Shown here: one piece after another, positions 36,007 through 40,664 of the stretch
How the letters are laid out: each line of letters begins with the position of its first letter
How positions within the stretch are numbered: position 1 is the stretch's first letter
Assembly (NCBI RefSeq): GCF_000698125.1
Contig: NZ_BAXA01000024.1
Location: 1-40,664 of the forward strand
Origin: Geomicrobium sp. JCM 19038
Lineage (GTDB): Bacteria > Bacillota > Bacilli > Bacillales > Marinococcaceae
DNA length: 40,664 nt
Direction: 5' to 3'
The notes under the pieces: generated by a model
Databases searched by the model: none
The model's input: the letters and a program-made list of their open reading frames with translations, nothing else
What the model was told of the DNA's origin: nothing
Made by a program: the position numbers and the translations under genes

Positions 36007-37800
36007 ACGTATATAATATAGTGCTTTTTCTAGTGTGTTGTTATTTTTCTCTTCGATCTCAAGCTTACGGGGAATGTTCGGCATCATTGAAGAAGGTTCT
36101 TTCCACGTATTGATTAACTTTGTTGGAAGAGCGCGATCTTGCCATTTCGAGAGCCAATCTTTAGGTAAGTTACCCGTAGCTTTTGACGTTTGATTCGTCA
36201 TCTCAAGCCAGACGAGCGACCAAGCTTTCGGAACGACGCGCCACCAATCATAGCCCCCGCCTCCAACAGCGACCCAGCGACCTTCACAATATTCGTGCGC
36301 GAGCTCATGAGCTAGACGGGGCACAGCGTAAAAGGTCTCCATCGATGTTGATAAGTGTGTTAATGGATCAAAGTGGTGAGCATCGGCACCGTTTTGTGAA
36401 ACGATTATATCCGGTTTAAAGAATCGACAAGCTTCTCGTACCGCCGTTTCATAACAATGAATAAACGATTCATCTTCAGTGAAAGCATCGACTGGAATGT
36501 TGAGTGAGAACCCGTAACCTTTACCATTTCCCTTTTCCGTAATTGCTCCAGTACCAGGGAACAAATAACGTCCAGTTTCATGAATGGATAGGGTCATAAC
36601 GTTCGGATCATCATAAAACGCCCATTGCACACCATCCCCGTGATGAGCGTCGGTATCGATATAGAGTACTTTCACATCATAGCGTTCACGCAAATAGCGA
36701 ATCGCAATGGCAGTGTCGTTGTAAATGCAAAACCCTGATGCTTTCCCTCGGAAGCCGTGGTGCAGACCGCCTCCTAAATGAGCTGCGTGAAGTACTCTTC
36801 CTTCCATGACTTCATGTGCCGCACGAATGGTCCCACCAACGAGGTTAGAAGCTGCGAGGTGCATGTCTTTAAAAACCGGTGTGTCTTCTGTACCGAGGCC
36901 ATACTTCTCTAAGCTTCCGTTACCAAGACTCTCAGTGCCAGCGTGTTTAACCGCTTCCATAAATGAGTGATCATGAAACAAGCAAATTTGTTCGTCACTT
37001 GCCGATTTTGAGTGAATCATATCAGCGTCAGAAATGGCACCTAACGACCGGAGTAAATCAACGGTGAGTACTTGACGCAATGGACTAAACGGATGTTCTT
37101 TTGAGAATTCGTACGGCAATTGTTCGTGATTATAAATGAAAATGGCGTCGCGTTTACTCATTGAATAACCCTGGTACCGACGGCTCATAAGCTCGTACCC
37201 TTTTTCTTTGAGTTCTTGTATGGCCGGTCTTGGATCCATAATTTGAACTCGAAATGTTAACACTTTAGAAACGCCATCTTTATGGGGGTACACGAGAACA
37301 CTCGTGATATTCACCCCATGTTTATGGAATATTGTTGCGACTTCAGCGAGTGTCCCGCTGAAATCTTTTACTTTAATTTCAAGTTGACTGCTCGGTTGAT
37401 CTGCACCGGTTAACCGGACGAGTGTGTCTAGCAGGTCGCGACCTGTAATCATGCCAACGAGTTGCTTTTGGACGGTTACAGGTGCGGCACTAATTTGTTG
37501 TTCGCTTAACATACTCGCGATATCTTCCACAAAATCAAGGGGATGCGCGGTAAACACATCACGTTTCATAATGTTGTGAAGAGGTCTTGAAAGAAGTTCG
37601 TCCGATTGCTCTCGAAGAAAAATGGAGTGCTTACTGTCGCGAATATCTCGATCCGAGATAATTCCGATTAGCTCATTGGATTGATTGACGATTGGAATAT
37701 GACGAATTCGTTCACGTTCCATCATCTTAACAGCGTCTTCAATCGAGTTCGTCTCTTGTAGCGTATGAATCGGTTTTCTCATCATATCCTCAACTAGCAC
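35995..37800 (-). CDS. acuB-acuC: AcuB (CBS-CBS-ACT) and AcuC (deacetylase) in one apparent reading frame
   Basis: As read, one frame encodes two normally separate proteins. Residues 1-213 are AcuB: two CBS domains (IRHIPIVNQSNELIGIISDRD and ISAAPVTVQKQLVGMITGRD) and an ACT domain. From MSKRDAIFIYNHEQLPYEF (ATG 37161) comes AcuC, a class I histone-deacetylase-like enzyme, with HLGGGLHHGF, YIDTDAHHGDGV (metal and catalytic His/Asp) and GADAHHFDPL. AcuC removes the acetyl group from AcsA, switching it on; AcuB probably senses adenylates. One base lost near 37182 would explain the fusion, since in the next frame AcuB ends PSVPGLFNE and stops at 37154, overlapping the AcuC start. AcuC alone is then 388 residues, as in B. 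subtilis. GTG 37800 follows GAGGTG; GTG 37809 lies in that site. Confidence 0.9.
   Translation of the reverse strand: MLVEDMMRKPIHTLQETNSIEDAVKMMERERIRHIPIVNQSNELIGIISDRDIRDSKHSIFLREQSDELLSRPLHNIMKRDVFTAHPLDFVEDIASMLSEQQISAAPVTVQKQLVGMITGRDLLDTLVRLTGADQPSSQLEIKVKDFSGTLAEVATIFHKHGVNITSVLVYPHKDGVSKVLTFRVQIMDPRPAIQELKEKGYELMSRRYQGYSMSKRDAIFIYNHEQLPYEFSKEHPFSPLRQVLTVDLLRSLGAISDADMIHSKSASDEQICLFHDHSFMEAVKHAGTESLGNGSLEKYGLGTEDTPVFKDMHLAASNLVGGTIRAAHEVMEGRVLHAAHLGGGLHHGFRGKASGFCIYNDTAIAIRYLRERYDVKVLYIDTDAHHGDGVQWAFYDDPNVMTLSIHETGRYLFPGTGAITEKGNGKGYGFSLNIPVDAFTEDESFIHCYETAVREACRFFKPDIIVSQNGADAHHFDPLTHLSTSMETFYAVPRLAHELAHEYCEGRWVAVGGGGYDWWRVVPKAWSLVWLEMTNQTSKATGNLPKDWLSKWQDRALPTKLINTWKEPSSMMPNIPRKLEIEEKNNNTLEKALYYIRENQ
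37154..37161 (-). other. Probable original acuB stop / acuC start overlap (ATGAGTAA)
   Basis: On the minus strand ATGAGTAA holds the acuC start ATG (37161) and, in the frame one base away from that now used by acuB, a TAA stop (37156-37154). An AGGG lies seven bases before the ATG. This is the common coupling pattern and would not arise by chance in a true fusion. Confidence 0.6.
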
Positions 37801-37821
37801 GTTGATCACCTCTGATAAGTT

Positions 37822-38454
37822 CTAATACATAAAACGGTTAACGAAGCGAATGTTATCGAATTCTTGCACGTCCTCCATTGGAACACGTTTTCCAAAACGA
37901 ACCATTAAACAGTTGGCAGGGTGAGAGCTGATTTCTGGATCATCGGTTGCCATCCAATAAAGCCCACCGGAGTTCATCATTTTCTCCATAAGTTTACGAT
38001 AATCCCAAACGGAAAGGCCGCTATTCTTTAAATCCCAATGCCAATAATACTCAGTCGTAATAATGATGTAGTCTTCCATTGCATCATCTTGCATTGCAAG
38101 TTGAATTAATTTACTTCCAACTTTCCCTCCGCGATACTCGAATGCGACTTCAACAGCTCCGAGCTCCAATAAATTGTCAAGAGGGCTCTCAGACCAACGT
38201 TCAAGTGGATCTGGGTAAACAAATGTAACGTAACCTACGACGGTATTGCGATGTACTGCGGCGATAATTCGACCTTCAGGTAAATCAGCAATTCCGACTA
38301 GAGCTTCTTTCTGTGCTTCAGGTTGTCGAAACGCTACTAACCCTGGATGGAAATCATAATTCTTAAGGTGTGCTCCGCATATTGGACCTTCTAATAAGAC
38401 GAGATTGTCATTAACGTTAAGCTCTTCAGAATAATAGGTCTTTTTATGAATCAT
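37822..38454 (-). CDS. acuA: Protein acetyltransferase AcuA (GNAT)
   Basis: A 210-residue GNAT enzyme that acetylates the active-site lysine of acetyl-CoA synthetase and so turns it off. The acetyl-CoA motif is VEVAFEYRGGKVGSKLIQLA (about residues 112-131), with VGYVTFVYPDP as the preceding strand. It lies divergent from its target acsA and upstream of acuB/acuC, as in B. subtilis. ATG 38454 follows AAAGGTGATGGC; the frame is open to 38619, but that part is not AcuA-like. A minus-strand TATAAT at 38488-38483 is a likely -10. Confidence 0.93.
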   Translation of the reverse strand: MIHKKTYYSEELNVNDNLVLLEGPICGAHLKNYDFHPGLVAFRQPEAQKEALVGIADLPEGRIIAAVHRNTVVGYVTFVYPDPLERWSESPLDNLLELGAVEVAFEYRGGKVGSKLIQLAMQDDAMEDYIIITTEYYWHWDLKNSGLSVWDYRKLMEKMMNSGGLYWMATDDPEISSHPANCLMVRFGKRVPMEDVQEFDNIRFVNRFMY

Positions 38455-38577
38455 GCCATCACCTTTACAAGTAGTTAATTTTATTATACTACATACTGAA
38501 AGAAGAAGTATCGGAATCCGCTTAGGTGAATCTAACAATTGTTTGTAAAAAATTTGACAAATTATCAACATTATAAA

Positions 38578-38606
38578 TTGATTCATATAAGAATAGTGCG
38601 TATAAT
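38578..38606 (+). promoter_or_regulatory. Sigma-A promoter of acsA
   Basis: -35 TTGATT at 38578-38583, 17-base spacer, -10 TATAAT at 38601-38606. A short inverted repeat, TACAC-N6-GTGTA, lies in the leader at 38626-38641. I found no good cre site, though CcpA controls this gene in B. subtilis. Confidence 0.65.
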
Positions 38607-38677
38607 GAGAATTAATCAATGGTGGTACACAAAACAGTGTATATGGCTAATTTACCATTAAAGAAGGAGAGATAAAC

Positions 38678-40397
38678 ATGGAAATGCAAACGCTTCCACC
38701 AAAAGGTGGCAATCCGAATCTAGAAAGCTATGACGAAATGGTGAAACAATTCGATTGGACTGAAGTTGAAAAACATTTTTCTTTCCATCAAACCGGTAAG
38801 GTGAACTTGGCCTATGAAGCCATTGACCGCTACGCAGAAGATGAGCAGACGAAGAATAAAATTGCTCTTTTATATAGCGATGCAAATCGCGATGAATCGT
38901 ATACATTTGAAGAAATGAAGCGGATGTCGAATAGAGCGGCAAATGTGTTTAAGGAAGCTGGCATTAAAAAGGGAGATCGTGTCTTTATTTTTATGTCCCG
39001 TTCTCCAGAATTGTATTTTGCAGCACTCGGTGCAATTAAGATTGGTGCAATTATTGGGCCGTTGTTTGAAGCATTTATGGAAGGTGCGGTTCGTGATCGC
39101 CTTGAGAATAGTGAAGCGAAAGCAATCGTAACAACACCAGATTTGATTGAGCGAGTTCCAGTCTCAGAACTTCCAGCTTTAGAGCATGTGTTCATTCAAG
39201 GAAAAGACGTTGATGAGAAGGACGGCGTTATTGATTTCCAAGCGAAGCTGAATAAAGCTTCTGAAGATGCTGAAGTTGAGTGGGTCGATAAAGAAGACGG
39301 CTTAATCTTACATTACACGTCAGGATCAACGGGAATGCCTAAAGGGGTATTGCACGTTCACGGTGCGATGCTTCAACATTACCAAACAGCGAAATGGGTA
39401 CTCGACTTGAAAGAAGACGATGTGTACTGGTGTACAGCTGATCCAGGTTGGGTGACAGGAACATCTTACGGCATTTTTGGACCTTGGTTAAATGGGGTTA
39501 CAAACGTAGTTCGTGGAGGACGTTTTAGCCAGAAGATTGGTATAGTACCATTCAGAAATACAACGTAACAGTTTGGTACAGTGCACCTACAGCATTTCGT
39601 ATGCTCATGAGTGCTGGAGAAGATGTAATTAAGCAGTATGACCTTTCGAGTTTGCGTCACGTTCTTAGTGTAGGTGAACCGTTAAACGCAGAAGTCGTTC
39701 GTTGGGGAGCAGAAGCGTTTGGTCAACGCATCCATGATACGTGGTGGATGACAGAGACTGGCGGTATGATGATTACGAACTTCCCGGCAATGACTATTAA
39801 GCCTGGATCAATGGGGAAACCCTTCCCAGGAGTTGAAGCAGCAATTATTGATGATCAAGGGAATGTACTCCCTCCGAACCGTATGGGTAACCTTGCCATT
39901 AAGAAAGGTTGGCCATCGATGATGCGCAAGATTTGGAAGAACGAAGAAAAGTATCAAAGTTATTTTGAAATCGAAGGATGGTACGTATCTGGTGATTCTG
40001 CGTACATGGATGAGGACGGTTATTTCTGGTTCCAAGGGCGAGTGATGATGTGATTATGACTTCTGGGGAGAGAGTTGGCCCGTTTGAAGTAGAAAGCAAG
40101 CTCGTTGAACACCCTGCAGTCGCTGAGGCAGGTGTAATTGGGAAGCCAGATCCTGTTCGAGGAGAAATCATTAAAGCATTTGTTGCGTTACGCTCAGGCC
40201 ATGAAGTGAGTGATGAGCTAAAAGAAGACATTCGTGTGTTCGTGAAGAAAGGGCTTGCTGCACATGCAGCGCCTCGCGAAATTGAATTCCGTGACAAACT
40301 ACCGAAGACGAGAAGTGGTAAGATTATGCGCCGCGTCTTGAAAGCTTGGGAATTAGATTTACCAACAGGTGACTTGTCTACAATGGATGACGATTGA
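38678..40397 (+). pseudogene. acsA: Acetyl-coenzyme A synthetase AcsA, two frameshifts
   Basis: An AMP-forming enzyme that activates acetate to acetyl-CoA. Motifs in order: LHYTSGSTGMPKGVLHVHG (P-loop), DTWWMTETGGMMITNFP (core A5), [22 protein letters not shown] (A7/A8) and [15 protein letters not shown], whose Lys is the AcuA target. The frame breaks after GGRFSQ near 39531 (one C lost from a CCC; next residues should be PEDWYSTI) and after FQGRV near 40042 (one G lost; [12 protein letters not shown] should follow). With both restored it has 573 residues, the normal length. ATG 38678 follows AAGGAGAG. Two one-base losses in one core gene suggest sequence error. Confidence 0.92.
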
Positions 40398-40407
40398 TGA
40401 TCACGAG

Positions 40408-40428
40408 AAAAACCGCACCCCCGAGGGT
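40408..40428 (+). terminator. Remnant of the acsA terminator, right arm missing
   Basis: AAAAACCGCACCC (40408-40420) then a loop and GGGT (40425-40428) look like the left arm, loop and first bases of the right arm of a terminator. The expected GCGGTTTTT is absent because the IS end follows. Confidence 0.55.
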
Positions 40429-40430
40429 AG

Positions 40431-40448
40431 TGACCCCAAAAAGTTAGA
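40431..40448. repeat. Terminal inverted repeat of the IS3-family element
   Basis: Begins TGACCCC and runs into AAAAAGTTAGA, the family's usual terminal pattern. The partner repeat is outside the window. Confidence 0.7.
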
Positions 40449-40453
40449 GTTTG

Positions 40454-40663
40454 TTAAACAGCTGATTGGCTGGTTGATGTTCGATATTGAATCGGACTTT
40501 GACCAGCCAGTTTTAGTTTTATACGTTCGTGATTGTAGTAGTGGATGTACTCCTCAATTCGTTTCTTTAACTCTTCATAGGAAACCAAGGGTTTTCCATA
40601 GTACATTTCTTGTTTTAATAGACCAAAGAAGTTCTCCATGGGTGCGTTATCTGCACACGTAGC
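40454..40663 (-). CDS. IS3-family transposase (OrfB), C-terminal part
   Basis: About 69 residues of the integrase core are in view: CADNAPMENFFGLLKQEMYY, then YEELKKRIEEYIHYYNHERI and LAGQSPIQYR. The Glu of ENFFG is the third member of the DDE catalytic triad. The reading frame continues past the window edge at 40664, so the gene is partial here, not broken. It moves the IS element by cut-and-paste through a circular intermediate, as known for IS3 elements. Confidence 0.9.
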   Translation of the reverse strand, partial: ATCADNAPMENFFGLLKQEMYYGKPLVSYEELKKRIEEYIHYYNHERIKLKLAGQSPIQYRTSTSQSAV

Positions 40664-40664
40664 T

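Larger units (their letters stand above)
40431..40664 (-). mobile_element. 3' end of an IS3-family insertion sequence
   Basis: The terminal sequence TGACCCCAAAAAGTTAGA at 40431-40448 is typical of IS3-family inverted repeats, and the transposase C-terminus follows on the minus strand. The rest lies outside the window, so length, other end and target duplication cannot be seen. It lies 33 bases after the acsA stop. Confidence 0.85.

Noticed and set aside
35995-37800. A new AcuB-AcuC fusion enzyme
   Set aside because: A single lost C explains it and restores two normal genes with an ATGAGTAA overlap, in a window with many similar losses.
1-40664. CRISPR array, tRNA or rRNA genes, prophage or defence island
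   Set aside because: No regular repeats, no cloverleaf or rRNA sequence, and no phage or nuclease cluster was seen; the genes are mostly core Bacillus genes.

Overview
The window looks like chromosomal core DNA of a low-to-moderate G+C, endospore-forming-type Bacillaceae, most likely an alkaliphilic or halotolerant member. The gene order closely follows the Bacillus subtilis leuS to acsA region (ytgP, ytkP, ytlP, ytmP, trmB, ytzB, ytoP, ytoQ, ytpPQR, sftA, murC, ytxGHJ, aroA, ccpA, motPS, acuABC, acsA). The sodium-type MotPS flagellar stator fits an alkaline or saline lifestyle. The species cannot be fixed from the sequence alone.

Layout. 1-4350: a TetR regulator with two tandem palindromic operators, then a metallo-beta-lactamase-fold hydrolase; facing them a YtqB-like methyltransferase and a frameshifted FAD oxidase; then an MFS transporter and a tiny basic protein. 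4351-8344: leuS behind a strong promoter and a short leader with a terminator-like hairpin, convergent with an HI0933/BaiN-type flavoprotein. 8641-9873: an overlapping trio of YjbQ protein, an Arg/Ser/Gly-rich tail-anchored protein and a DUF6884-like protein; this is the least understood part of the window. 9989-14218: envelope genes (MurJ-type YtgP, FtsW/RodA/SpoVE) plus a ProC-like Rossmann protein and an RsuA-type pseudouridine synthase. 14273-20465: YtzE, cysteine synthase, RNA cyclic phosphodiesterase, an LrgA/LrgB pair, a NERD-like protein, a kinase-fold protein, TrmB and a PepSY protein. 20620-27419: M42 peptidase, YtoQ, thioredoxin YtpP, YtpQ, YtpR and the DNA translocase SftA. 27524-33087: nicotinate phosphoribosyltransferase, MurC, the YtxGHJ stress cluster behind a sigma-B-type promoter, DAHP synthase/chorismate mutase and a small membrane protein. 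33411-40397: CcpA, MotP, MotS, then acuC/acuB/acuA divergent from acsA. 40431-40664: the end of an IS3-family insertion sequence that has cut the acsA terminator.

How the genes work together. AcuA acetylates AcsA and AcuC deacetylates it, so acuABC and acsA form one post-translational switch on acetate activation, with CcpA encoded nearby. MotP and MotS form the sodium-type stator. YtgP and the FtsW-family protein both handle lipid II. YtxG, YtxH and YtxJ form a general-stress unit.

The most important caution is that at least eight apparent reading-frame breaks occur (FAD oxidase, ytpP, sftA, ytxJ, motS, acuB/acuC, acsA twice). Each is explained by loss of one or two bases, and each corrected product has the expected family length. 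This pattern points to deletion-type sequence error more than to gene decay. It also means that the apparent AcuB-AcuC fusion protein is probably not real. I did not find a convincing new defence or mobile system. The best candidates for new biology are the Arg/Ser/Gly-rich protein operon, the non-T-box leuS leader, the 42-residue basic protein, and the MotS residue linked to potassium use.
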